A stretch of 64,000 nucleotides of DNA, taken from Trametopsis cervina. Lineage: Eukaryota > Basidiomycota > Agaricomycetes > Polyporales > Irpicaceae. Under the pieces are notes generated by a model. That model made no database searches. It had not been told where the DNA came from and saw nothing but the letters and a program-made list of their open reading frames with translations. The stretch is from positions 9,495 through 73,494 of the forward strand of contig MU278386.1 in the NCBI GenBank assembly GCA_022385755.1, read 5' to 3'. This document shows, one piece after another, positions 1 through 12,246 of the stretch. Position 1 is the first letter of the stretch. Every line of letters starts with the position of its first letter. Position numbers and translations under genes: made by a program.

Positions 1-1856
1 GCGCTTAACGCGCGCTTAAGCACTCAAACTTACCAAGGTCGTATCTCCTAAACCACACCGCCAAATCCTTAGCAAATGGGGCATTAGTAGGTCCATATAG
101 GTATCTACCTTGGTGCCAAGTTTCATCCAAAATGCCCAGTCCAATTTTATTGACGGGGTAGCTAATTTCTTAGTAGAATAGTGAGCTCGGGCAAGATGTG
201 AGGTGGTACGCGGAGGATGATGGCGTGTGTTCTTGACGAGAAGGCACCAACGGCTTAGTGCCCAATTCTGAGTAGACATCTTGACATTCATCTGTACTCG
301 CACAATGCAGATCTCAGTCTTGAAGCGATGAACTGAAGATAGAGCGTACACGCACCCAAACATTGTGGCTGACGAACTGAGCACTGTCTTCCTACCACCA
401 AGCTAACCAATGGAACGATGTCATCATAGCCCATCGGGTCTTTCTGGGACTTGTCTCTTGTTCAGTCAGGCAATCTCAGGCATATTCTCGAAGGCAGCTT
501 GTCTCGCCCGATATAGCAGCGGTCATTGAGCTGTAGGGCGGGGGCGAGACATTCTTCGACCGGCCCAATGTCGTTCATGTACCACTGAGCGGACCGGTAC
601 GCAAACATCTTAGTGTGTGCTGGTGCGTTTCTTCAATACGCCCGTGAACGGCTTGCCGGACACCAACGGTGTGCTCCCTTCTCCCCTGTTCCTCCTCACA
701 TATTCTTCTTTCGCTTGCTGACACAATACTGTTGCAGACTCGAGCGAGTACCGGTGGGGAAGAACAACGGTATAATGAACATGTGTGCGCGGCCAAGGGA
801 CAAGGCCATCCACGCGACGGCGAACAGGATCAGCCAGTGGTCGCGAACAAGGAGTCAGCAAGGTGGGTAACAAGCGCCGCGGAGTGGGACATGGGCTCGG
901 TGGACAATAGGAAGGGCCGCGGAGTGGGCGATAGATGCAGAGTTGGCGGCGACAACAGCCGCGCAGTAGCGCAAAAGAAGGGTGGCAGGGTGGGCGGTAA
1001 TAAGGGTGGACACGAAGTGGGCAACGAGAATCAGTGCATGGCCGCGGGGTGGCAAATGAGGGGATGGCGGGGCGCGCGATGAAGGCGGCGGAGAACGCGG
1101 AGGGAGGTGCGATGGACGACGACAACGATGGCGCGGTGGCAAACTAGTGAAGCAGCAGCGTAAGTGACAATGACAGCGAGCGACATCACGAGAGGGGAGG
1201 AGAGTGCATGCGTGGTAGGCGAAAAGAGCAGGTGTATTGTGTTCGGAGGGCCGGCGGGGCATCGCACAGGATGCGATACGTGTCTCGAGACACCGCAAAG
1301 CTTCACCGAAGGCGCACCCGCCTAAGGAGGTGACAAGGCGAAGATGGCTGCTCTCAACGAGGCCTACGAGGTACCCAACAACCCACGTACGGTTTTATAT
1401 TATCTGTATGCCTTTCGCCTCTCGCCGACTTCTCGAGAGAGCTGCGCCCACGCCGTGACAACGGTGACAATCTCAACAGCCTGACCGCTGGCTAGGACGG
1501 ATTCCCTGGTGGTAGCGGACATGCATTGGCACAATCGTTCCAAGAGGGCGGTAGCGACTTCCCTGGTGGCGGGTTTCACGTCCACTCTGGCTAATCGTGT
1601 TGTAGCCCCACGCCCATCCCTAATTCTCGTAGATCCTGCGCATTCTGTTGTATGATATCGTCATTGCTATCGCGGACATCTGCGTTGTACTTACTGGTTA
1701 TGATGCACCAAACGTCGTGGATCAAGTCATCAATTGCACGTACTTAAGTCTGCTTAAGTATCAATTTACTTACCGGGTAAGCGCTGTTGTTGTGGTTGCA
1801 ACCAGCCAATCACTGACCCCGGTCCTCAACGTTCTTGAGCGTACGCCTCTCGTCCA
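1..1856. other. Left-hand region without a supportable gene
   Basis: Several overlapping open frames exist here on both strands, but none gives a recognisable domain or a consistent exon chain. The part from about 840 to 1200 is strongly purine-rich on the + strand, with recurring 'gccgcggagtggg'-like units, so long open frames there are expected by composition alone. The last 200 bp contain the probable promoter and 5' UTR of the NF-YC gene that starts at 1857. A truncated or degenerate gene in the first 400 bp (minus-strand open frame 16-384) cannot be excluded. Confidence 0.5.
840..1200. repeat. Purine-rich, minisatellite-like tract
   Basis: The + strand is dominated by G and A, with imperfectly recurring motifs such as 'cgcggagtggg', 'gggtgggcgg' and 'ggcggcg'. 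Short units recur at irregular spacing rather than in strict tandem, so this is a degenerate low-complexity tract, not a clean minisatellite. It explains why antisense frames here read as long Pro/Arg/Ser-rich ORFs. Confidence 0.4.
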
Positions 1857-2744
1857 ATGTCTAACCACCAAAAACCCTATGTCTTGGCCGGCGAACCTCT
1901 GCACGAGTTCCTGCGCTCGTTCTGGCAGCGACAGATTGATGCTGCTGAGCAGGAGACGATAGATTATAGGCACCCGCCGTTGCCGCTTGCGAGGATAAAG
2001 AAGGTCATGAAGAGCGACCCAGAGGTGAAGGTACGTCGGCTGCTCGCTCATAGGAGGCTGGGACGGTGTCGAATTTACGTAACGTGCACTTTACAGATGA
2101 TAGCAGCTGATGGTACGTCGCGTGAAGGCTGGGATTGGGCGAGCGGACCCGATTGGCTAACACTGGTTTAGCACCTATCTTGTTCTGCAAGGCTTGCGAA
2201 AGTGAGTCCGAGCACATCCCCCTCGGCCGCTGCAGACCCGCTGACCGGCGTCGACCCCCTCAGTCTTCATAACCGAGATCACTGCGCGTGCGTTCATCAT
2301 CGCCGACTCTAACAAGCGGCGCACGCTCTCGCGCGCAGACATTGCGAAGGCCGTCAGCAGGTCGGACCAGTTTGACTTCCTGATCGACATCCTTCCCAGA
2401 GACGAGCCGTTTTCTGCTGCAGGAGGGGCAGTGGCGGGGAAGGTGCATGGGAAAAAACCGGCAAACGCGAAGGAGACGGTCAGTGGCCTGCTAGTTCGTA
2501 TCGTTTCTGGCGTGACGATATTGAGCATCGGTGTTGCAGTAGCCATCGACAAGTCGGGAAGACCATGAACCCAGTACTTTGGCCGCAGACGGACCAACGT
2601 CTGCTGGCCATCAGTCGTCGTCAAGCATAGACCAAGTTCGTTTGATTTCCTTTGGCTGACCGGACACCGTGAAGTCTCACCCTCTGTCAGCTGCAGACGA
2701 TGCTGCACCCATCATCACACGCCGAGTCTCGTCCCATCCGTTGA
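1857..2744 (+). CDS. HAP5: CCAAT-binding factor subunit C (NF-YC / HAP5)
   Basis: This is the histone-fold subunit of the trimeric CCAAT-box transcription factor (HAP2/3/5, NF-Y), which acts in the nucleus. Six exons chain in frame: 1857-2030, 2097-2112, 2172-2201, 2264-2478, 2543-2635 and 2697-2744, giving 191 residues. The signature runs from FWQRQ through [11 protein letters not shown] to [22 protein letters not shown] and [10 protein letters not shown], at about residues 20-120. This is the NF-YC histone fold with its flanking HAP2/HAP3-contact segment, which is close to invariant in the family. The tail after residue 120 is Ser/Ala-rich and low complexity. The ATG at 1857 gives only about 20 residues before the conserved core, so an extra upstream exon is possible. 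Exon 2 is only 16 nt. The identification is very secure. The last two splice joins rest on frame and GT/AG only. Confidence 0.9.
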
Positions 2745-2816
2745 GGGTCACACAGGCTTTCGAGATGGAGTTTTCACCTTAGAGCAAGCTCGATCTCTGT
2801 ACGCGGTTACATCTGT

Positions 2817-2841
2817 TTTCGTTTCGTTTCGTTTCGTTTCG
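2817..2841. repeat. (TTTCG)5 microsatellite
   Basis: Five perfect tandem copies of the pentanucleotide TTTCG lie in the 3' flank of the NF-YC gene, between it and the convergent F-box gene. A further 'tttcgttt' lies about 10 bp downstream. Confidence 0.9.
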
Positions 2842-2966
2842 TGCTATCGCTTTCGTTTGTACTGTACTGAATTCGTTCACCTATATATTTCACCAGATAG
2901 ATACAGCATCAGATGTCGTGCATAAATTAAAAGTCACAAATATCCCGCTACGGATTCACCCGAAGC

Positions 2967-4803
2967 TCAAGTCATCCGTCGCGCCCGGCCGTCTCTGATA
3001 TCTAGGAGCCAACGATACGTCGCAGTGGGCCACCCCGCAGGCAGCTGCCGTACGTCTACCAACTCGTCTTCCACGTACACTACTTCCTGAATCGCACTCC
3101 GCATGTCTTGCATCTCGTCTTCCAGACGGTAAGAGTACATATTCATCCGACTGACGATCTGCAAGCGACGCAACGGGATCTGACGTTGCGCACGTTCCTC
3201 GGCGAACAGGAAGAGACGTATGGAGGACACCGCGCGGTCGTCTGTGATCGTTAGATGCGTCAGTTCGGGGCAGAGCAGGTCCTCAGAGAGCGGCCCTTGG
3301 CTGAGAGCGGCCAAGATCGGGCGCGAAGGGCGACGGAGAATGTTGAGCGTGTGGAGCAGAGGCATCGTTTCAAAGATGGAACGCCAAGCCGATTCTGAGA
3401 GCTCTGGCTCGGAATGGATTCCCACAGTAAGTTCCTGAATGTGACCGAGGTCGAACGGGGTGAAAGTAGACTGGAGCATCTCGTCGGTCGTGGCCATGGC
3501 AAGGTGGAGATAAAAGACGAGTACACCATCTTGAACGGAGAGGAGTTGAGGGTAGTCTCGCATCGCAGGTCGGTAGGTGAGATGCAATGCTCTGAGGTTG
3601 TGAAAGGGACGGAGGTGTTCAAGGTTCGAGGGGAGGAGCATCGACAGCGTCTCATCCCTGCGGAATAGACAGTCTGCCCAGATGAAGATCTTCGTCGTCG
3701 ACGGGATCACCAGATGCGCAAGGAATCGCGCGACAGCCTGTGGCATGGTCCAGTCGCCGATGTGCAACGTTCGTAAACGATTAAGAGCCACAGGATCCTT
3801 GTCGCCGTCGCCTATACCGGCAGCATTGTCAAATGTACATGGTCCAGCGTCGATGAGGACAAGCTCCTCTAGGAGCTCACACCCGCGCAAAAAGTCCATG
3901 AACCTGTCCATAGGCATTCTCCCACGCAGCGGCTGGTCGAGAAGACATAAATGCGTGAGCCTCGACCCGAACTGATGAAGGCTCCACTGCGAAAAGTTCG
4001 CGAGGGTAAGCTTCTCGACCGCAGGTAGGTGCCCGCCAAAGAGGAGGGGCAGCTCGTGCGCGCCCTCCTTGTGTAGGTTGAGGACGAGCGAGAGAGCGCG
4101 CAGCTCTGGTGCGGGTGCGTGGAAGCAACGCAGGAGAACGGGCCCGTACTTGAACGCGGGCTGGACGTGCAGCTCGACGAGGCGCGTGCTGTGGTGAGCG
4201 AAGGCCTGCAGAAAGCGCGCGCGGTCGAGGCACGGGCGGACGCCGCCGTTGTGCACTGCGTCGCGTAGGTAGAGGCGCGCGGGGGTCGCAGCGGAGCGGG
4301 CGAGGAATGCGAGGGAAGCCAGGGGCGAGCTAGAGTCGATGGAGGACCAGAGGGTGGGGAAAGCGAGCGCGGTGGCGCGCCAGTACCGGCAGACGTGGGT
4401 TACTGAGATCCAGGCGTAGGGATCGCGGCGGGTGGTGAGGTCTGGGAGGAAGGAGGGTGGTGTGTTGGTTTGGAGGGAGAGCAGGTGGAAGATGTGTGCG
4501 AGGACCTCTGAGGGGAGGATGTTCACTGGGGCGAAGGCGTTGCGCAGGGCACCGACTGAGCGGGAGGCGGTGAGCACGCTACTGTCGAGACGATCCAGCT
4601 AGAATATTAGGTGAGACCGGGCGGGTGCCAGTTGAAAAATATTCAGACGTACATCGTCAGTGGTATACTCTGCTCGAGTGCTGTTAAAAGTCAGGACGGC
4701 ATGCACTTAGAAATTTCTGAGATTTGACGCACCTGCGCAAATCATTTGATTGAAGGGTAAGCTTCTCAAGAAGAGCTATAGCTAGTCCTTGCGCATGTGA
4801 CAT
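2967..4803 (-). CDS. F-box protein (agaricomycete type)
   Basis: This is a predicted substrate-recognition subunit of an SCF ubiquitin ligase; its target is unknown. Three exons chain in frame on the minus strand: 4803-4733, 4680-4653 (28 nt) and 4598-2967, giving 576 residues. The third exon alone would start at an internal Met, but the upstream exons supply the coiled-coil-like lead (Leu-Asp-Arg-Leu-Asp-Ser-Ser) usual in this family just before the F-box. The F-box core is at about residues 57-105, with ILPSEVLAHIF, then VCRYWRATALAFPTLWSSI. The rest is leucine-rich and irregular, as in the large, fast-evolving F-box families of mushroom-forming fungi. It is divergent from the RuvB-like gene, with about 565 bp between the starts. 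The family call is firm; the exact start is likely but unproven. Confidence 0.85.
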
Positions 4804-5368
4804 TGGAACTGCGTGAGGCGTGTCCATGCCGGCAAATGGTTAGAGACGATGGTTGTGCAAGGAAATACTCGTGGCCCGCCAGGGCTGGCATTCTGATGCT
4901 GACCATGCATGTCAGCTCTTCCCTGTGGGGTAAATCCGCTCTGGATAGACAATCTGTATATCGTGAAGAATCTCTTACCGTCGATGCGTTCGCGGGACAT
5001 GCTGACCTGCTTTACGAAATCGCTATTAGGACGCAGCGTACACTACGTCACGAGTCCGAGTACGATCCAATGTATGCAACCTTTTCACCGCAATTCCTTC
5101 TGGTAAAGTAAATCTGCACATTAGGTGACCTCGTATGAACAATACAGTATGCATGCAAGCTGGTATCACCATTTGACGGCAGTTTGGTGACGACTTAAGC
5201 AGCCACCCCCACAAGCGCCCCCAACCCTGACGCCACAAAGGCAATCAGTGTGACACCCAAAAACAACCCGTCACACCTCACACCCCGAATCTTTCGTCAC
5301 ACCCATTCCTCTCCGCCACATCCACATCCCCATCCTCACTCACATTCACATTCTCAACACGCAGCACA
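4804..5368. other. Divergent intergenic region, F-box / RVB1
   Basis: This is a shared upstream region for the F-box gene (-) and RVB1 (+). The last 120 bp before the RVB1 start are C/A-rich and depleted in G, typical of a fungal 5' UTR. One TACAGTA heptamer lies at 5143-5149. No TATA box is evident next to either start. Confidence 0.5.
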
Positions 5369-7039
<1,671 letters not shown>

Positions 7040-7469
7040 GCAGTCGTGTTAGCGGCTGCAGGGCGTTAAAATGTGAACGACTAGAGGGGAGTCGGACACG
7101 TGTAGATTGTATGTGTGTATTGCTTTCTTGCTCTCTCTTACTATTTTTCGTTCTCTTCGTGGCACAGCGTGAGGGAGGGACGCGGTCACGTGGGTGACCG
7201 TGCGTGTGTGCTCTCTAGATTTGAGTGCAGGTTCTCATTTTTATTGCTTTTCGGCTACACTGACGTTCCGCTTGCGCCAGCCGTGTTTTTTTTTCAAGCG
7301 GTCTGCTGTGTCAACGGGGCCCGCGTACTGCGTTTTGCTCACGTCGGAGGGACGGCTTGGGACTGTTCGGAAGGCTCGTTGGGCCCACACGCCTGTGCTC
7401 ATGATGCTCTGACTGACGCACAACACTACACTTCTACGAGACTTAGACATCGTGAGTGTGTTCACATAC

Positions 7470-7665
7470 GGCTGCGGCTACTACAACTAGCGCGGTGTTT
7501 AGTCTAGGTGAGCACCCATGTTCTTTCATCTCGTGCGCCTGACAGTGTCATGGGAACTTGAGCATCACGCACAGCTCATCGCTCACGTCGACCGCTCGAC
7601 AGGCATGAAATCTGTGCATGACTGCGCGGGTTCTCGTCGACTCGCTGTCGACATGCTCAGTTAGA
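7470..7665 (+). repeat. Diverged direct repeat A, copy 1
   Basis: This aligns with 7932-8145 through shared blocks in the same order: tctagg(t/c)gagc, catggga(a/g)cttg, ctgcgcgggttctc / ctgcacaggttctc, and gtcgacatgctca (identical at 7647-7659 and 8126-8138). Indels separate the blocks. It is non-coding as far as can be seen. Confidence 0.7.
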
Positions 7666-7931
7666 TGCATGTGCAGTACATCGCTTTGACGATGTTCGGT
7701 CTGATGCACGACCGTATGGGTACTCCCACTTCACCAATGGAACAATTTATCGGCGAATAAAATGAATCAGAAAGCGTTGTAAATCTTACGCAGAAACCTA
7801 GTGAAAACCCTAGAATGTAAGATTTATACACGATTTAGGCTGGATTCTACCGACCCTAAAATTGATTATTTAACGCAGTGTCCACGTCGATTGTTTCGTC
7901 GGTAACACGGTCACGTGTGAGTTTTCGCCCT

Positions 7932-8145
7932 ACGGTTGTGGCTTACTCCAATGAACTCACACGTTGCAGCCTGGTCTAGGCGAGCCGTCTGCTTCTCTCG
8001 CATGGTGTGGTGTCTGACCGCGCCATGGGAGCTTGTGAGTACCGCACACCGCCCGTTCCTCTCGTCAGAAGAATGGCCCATGCGGAATGTCAGTGCACGA
8101 CTGCACAGGTTCTCAGCGACTGACCGTCGACATGCTCACCTGTAT
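7932..8145 (+). repeat. Diverged direct repeat A, copy 2
   Basis: This is the partner of the segment at 7470-7665, offset by about 465-480 bp. The two copies keep the order of several 10-13 bp blocks but differ by many substitutions and small indels, so the duplication is old. Confidence 0.7.
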
Positions 8146-9432
8146 GGATGTGCCACACACCGGCTTGTCTCATGTCGTCGCACACCGTCACACGCGACGT
8201 CAGTCAAAACTTCGAGGGTATATGTCTTGCAAGGCCTGGGCACGCTTTCACATCGCACGTTCGACGGTCCCACCGGCAATACGGGGATATGACGATTCCT
8301 GCACGGTCTGGGCAGGGAAGCGTGGAAGCAGGGGCTCGACTGTTAGTGCTAGCGCATTGAGGGTGACAGGACGCGTCAAGGAAGACACTCCAGTGCGTCT
8401 GGGACACCCACTCACTTCCGCCACGCCACCGGAGCGCTGCCTTGTCCTCTGCGTACTGTAAGCACGACAAGACACAGCGAACGTGTCAGCGAAGCTATTC
8501 ATAGCTCGTCTCATCTCGCGAGGCTTGCGCTACTGCTACTGGGGCAGACTCTCGAGCCGTCCTCGCAATCGCAATGACGCGCGCGGCGCCGGTGTTTTGG
8601 GTTGGAATAAGGTTGGACGGGTGGGCGTTCTGGCTGATACTGTGCATTCCTCGTCCCGCGACGGTGACGACTGTACGGGTCGCACAGACAGTCGAGCGGT
8701 CGTTTCGTGACACTAGCCTGGCGTGGCACGGGGTTCTGTTCTGGACGCGCCTGCTTGCTTGCTTCGTCGGCGTGTGTACGCGTACTGTAAGCAAGTGCCC
8801 GTGGATCGCGCCGCAGCAGCTCAGAACGACGCTCGCGTGAGATGGGGACGACGTCTTGTTCTTGTTGATGCTCGATCACGCTCAGCGAAGCCAGTTGAGG
8901 TCCCCGCACGAGTTTGGACACTTGGCAGGATCGAAATTCCGGGGGTGGCAGACTTTCGAAGAGAAGACGAGGACGCCACAGGTCCGCTGATTAATTCAGA
9001 CGCGTGCCTTCGTCCCGGTCGTCCGTGCCCTCGTCTGCGCACGCTCCCTCTGCCCTTTGCGCTCCTCTTGCCCTGTGTTTCGTCGAGCTGCTTTGTCAGC
9101 TACGTCCGATGCGCAGATGTGCCGTGCGTCTCCGCCCCTCTGCAGCACAGGCTCGAAGCAAGGAATGACTGAGAGGGCGAAGACGAGGAGGGGGATCGGC
9201 CTGGCGCGATCTGTCGTTAGCTGATCCAATTGAGTAGGACTGAATGGGCTGCCGTGCCAATCGCTCGCACGGCGCACGCCTTCTCACATTCGAACAATTC
9301 ATTTGGCCCCCGCATAGAGTTGACTGCGTGGGGTGGCACTGCGAATGAAACCCCCGGTGACCTCGACGGTACGAGACGCGAACTCAGCGCTGGCACTCTA
9401 TCACTCCGTCACTCTATCACACACAAGGTGCT

Positions 9433-9438
9433 TATATA
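9433..9438 (+). promoter_or_regulatory. TATA box of the DUF6593-type gene
   Basis: A TATATA element lies about 70 bp upstream of the ATG at 9508, in an otherwise C/T-rich leader. Confidence 0.5.
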
Positions 9439-9507
9439 CCCTCCTCACTCCCTTCCACTGCCTGTACCCTCCCTCTCCCCGCATCTAATAATAACAGACA
9501 CACAACG

Positions 9508-10316
9508 ATGCTCAACCGCTCGCTCCCCTACTTTCTCGAGGACCGCACCGGTCTTGTCGCACACTCCGACTACGACGACATCTACGACCGTCTCTTCCTC
9601 TCCGTCTCCTCCCCTTCCCTCCCCTGCGGTCATGCCCCTTCTCACCCTCAGTCTCAGCCCACCACGCTGACGATACACAACACCGGTCGTCGCTCCTCCT
9701 CCTCTCATCACCCCAACGGCCCGCCGCGTCTACATCGCTCGTCGAGCGAACCAGCGATCACGCTCGAGTTCGGCGCGCGCGGCGCACTCGGGAACGTCAT
9801 CCTCCCCGCGCATGCTGGAAGCGAGGGACCGGTGCCTATGGGTCAGTGGCTACGCAAGACATCGCTCTTCTCCAGGTATGTCTGTTGAAGTGTGGGAATG
9901 GAATGAATGTATGCTGACGCATACACACGCGCGTAGCTCGCTCTCGCGCAAGTTCAGAGCGTCGGACGGCGCAGAGTACAGGTGGATACACCGCGGCGCA
10001 GAGGGTCAGGAATGGACTGTAAGTCGTCCTCCTTCTCCCCCCATATGAGCGTGTAAATTGACGAATGAATTGATGAATGGAATAGCTGGTAGACGGACGC
10101 GAATACCTCGTCGCGCACTACGCCCTCCGACCCGCCGACAAGCCCGCGTACAGCACATCGGGCAACGTCCTCACCGTGTACGAGTCGCATGTTCACATCG
10201 TCGTCGGTGAGCCCCCTTCCTCCTTTGATACCTTGTTTGTGGAGTGAACTGACGTTATTGCAGAGATTTTGGCGTCGTTGACGATCATGCGGCACATTGA
10301 GGCGAATAACCTCTAG
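9508..10316 (+). CDS. DUF6593-like protein
   Basis: This belongs to a basidiomycete-specific family of unknown function. Four exons, 9508-9875, 9937-10018, 10086-10206 and 10264-10316, give 207 residues. The first ~80 residues are Ser/His/Pro-rich and disordered. The conserved domain starts at about residue 85 (ITLEFGARG), runs through KFRASDGAEYRWIHRG, EWTLVDGREYLVAHY and SGNVLTVYE, and ends with EILASLTIMRHI. This resembles the DUF6593 beta-strand module, which is distantly tubby-like. No signal peptide or membrane segment is seen. The C-terminal exon encodes a short amphipathic helix typical of the family. The family assignment comes from memory of related sequences and should be treated as likely rather than certain. 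The gene structure is well supported by phase. Confidence 0.75.
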
Positions 10317-10998
10317 CCGAGCGAGGCGAAATTAAACGAGAAGCAGAAAATGGGAGCCCTCAAGCAGCACGCGCATCTACGCGCAGCTTCCCCGCTCCGC
10401 TGTCTTTCCATCTCCTCTCCTGGACCCCGCACTTTGTATTTCCTATCCCTCATTACCCCCATTGGTCCTCATCTCCGCTGTACAATCTCACCCGCATCCC
10501 CATTTTCTCCTTCTGGTACATATATCCGTCTCGTATTTCACACTTCGCTCCATACTTCACCAGCTTCGCTTTTCACTTCGCTTTCCCACTTCGCACTTCA
10601 TCTCACACACGGACTCACGCACGCATATCTCATCATCGACATCGACAACATCATCCATAATAGTAATTCTGCATTTGCATATGTACAGTACCGCATACAC
10701 ACAGCTCTCAACCAAAATACATCGTAATTAAACAGTCAATGTCCGACATCCGGCGGGTTTCGAGTGTGTGCGATCAACATCACATGTGGGCAAGCCAAGA
10801 GGAGGTGCGGTCGCGTGACACATTTCGTCTTTCGTGCCTTTGCAACCGGAGAAGTGCACAGATGCCAAGTACCAGAAAGCGGTGCGCAGTGGCAGAAGAC
10901 CGGATACGAACGAGAACGGCGACTGTTACCGGGTTCGCGCTCGACACTCTTCGAACCACGTTCGCACCCCGCACTTCTCGAGAACCTCGAAGGGACGG

Positions 10999-11082
10999 GA
11001 CGCAGTCATCTGACCGAAGTTACTCTGTTCCTCGTCCCGCATACCGAAGAGCCAATTTGCGAGCACATGACCTGCGCGAGGC
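10999..11082 (+). repeat. Diverged repeat B, copy 1
   Basis: The segment reads cgcagtcatctgaccga, then ctctgttcctcgtcccgcataccga, then gagcacatgacc. The same block order recurs at 11347 and 11538. Confidence 0.7.
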
Positions 11083-11346
11083 GAGTGAGTGGTCCCGGGC
11101 GTCGGCTGCCCACTACAGTACAGTAAGTGACGTATCGCAGGATCTCGTGCGGACATAGACGCACATACAGTATGCATTGCAGCCGTGGGTTGACGTATAG
11201 TAGACGTCGAATGCAGGCCATTACAGTACAGATGCTCTGGCCCCTCCGTACTGTATGCGCGGTACGGGCTGGACGAGCACCTCCGACCGCACTGCTGGCA
11301 TCGCGTAGAGGTATCGACGCATCTCACTGCGTACTTGACGTGTGGT

Positions 11347-11456
11347 GACGCGGTCAGCTGATCGAGGTGTCTTGCTATCTCTGTTCCTCGCCCCGTATAC
11401 TGCCTAAGCTGATGGTCACGAGCACATGACCGACTCTATATGTGTGCGCGTGCGTT
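11347..11456 (+). repeat. Diverged repeat B, copy 2
   Basis: The segment reads cgcggtcagctgatcgag, gtcttgct, ctgttcctcgccccgtatac and gagcacatgaccga. It aligns with copy 1 over its whole length and with copy 3 at the 5' block and the 3' atgaccga block. Confidence 0.7.
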
Positions 11457-11537
11457 GAGCGGCGGCCGTGGCAAGTGCTGGGCTTAAGGCACAAGACGGC
11501 GAGTAGAGGCCAGGGTTCGCGGTGTCGGAGTACGTTG

Positions 11538-11642
11538 GCGCGGTCAGCTGACCGAGCTGTCTTGCTCCTAGTCCCGCGTACCGAGCTTCACTTTGCTAGG
11601 CGCATGACCGATTGGAGATGTATGTGCGCGAGGAGCGGCGGG
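11538..11642 (+). repeat. Diverged repeat B, copy 3
   Basis: The segment reads cgcggtcagctgaccgag, gtcttgct, cctagtcccgcgtaccgag and gcgcatgaccga, then tgtatgtgcgcg as in copy 2. It contains the perfect 14-bp palindrome CGGTCAGCTGACCG at 11541-11554. Confidence 0.7.
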
Positions 11643-12246
11643 GGCTGTCGCTGTGAGATTGAAGTTCGGGGTTGATCGTGCGTCTGGTATTGAAGGCTCC
11701 TCCTGCCAGCAAAGGTCAGTTTATGCGTCGTAAGTATCACTCACAGGTCTAACCCCGCTGCCTCTGACAGGCTGGACGCCATTTGAGCGGAAAGAGAGCT
11801 GTGCTGTTGCATGCCCGCTTGAGGTTTCCTTACTAGAAAGTCAGTATATACATCTGGACAACGTTTACATCAACACTTCCTCAATCTCACGTTGCTGGAA
11901 AGGTACACACATAATTGACAATCGCAGAACGTGAACTGCAGGCTGTTGGATGGGTCCCCGGGATGGTAGTGCCTTTCCTGGCGTGTCTGCTTTCAAGAAG
12001 CCCTTGAAACCTGTTGCATATATGCGAGAAACCAAGATGCGGTTCAAACGTCATGACGACCTTGCACAAAACAGTGTGGTAAAACTTGCTCTTGGTATAA
12101 TGTCAGTTTATTTAAGAAAATGACCTACGGCGCAATCACATTGAGTCTCTATACATATGGAAGTCCTGCGCCTCTGTGAACTGCACGTGGCTTCGTGCAT
12201 ATACCCGGGTTTGCTTGAAAAGTAGACATACCACGCGTACAAACTC

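Larger units (their letters stand above)
7040..9507. other. 2.4 kb gap with decayed direct duplication
   Basis: No frame in this gap shows a recognisable domain, and the many overlapping ORFs look like chance frames in GC-rich DNA. The first ~150 bp are the RVB1 3' flank. The centre holds two diverged copies of a ~200 bp segment about 475 bp apart (listed separately), separated by an AT-richer stretch (7740-7870). The identical 14-mer gcgtactgtaagca occurs at 8451 and 8780. The last 100 bp are the promoter of the DUF6593-type gene. Confidence 0.5.
10317..12246. other. 1.9 kb gap with three-copy diverged repeat
   Basis: No gene is supportable. The first 400 bp are the C/T-rich 3' flank of the DUF6593-type gene. 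From about 10740 to 11700 the DNA is GC-rich, with three related segments (listed separately) and an exceptional cluster of TACAGTA/TACTGTA heptamers (11114, 11119, 11166, 11222, 11249). The final 500 bp are AT-richer and form the 3' flank of the HAD phosphatase gene. Confidence 0.5.

Noticed and set aside
16..384. 122-codon minus-strand frame at the left edge
   Set aside because: It has no recognisable domain, no splice partner and low coding character; it could be part of a gene extending outside the window but cannot be supported.
610..1298. Long Pro/Arg/Ser-rich minus-strand frames
   Set aside because: They are the complement of a purine-rich tract and are expected from base composition.
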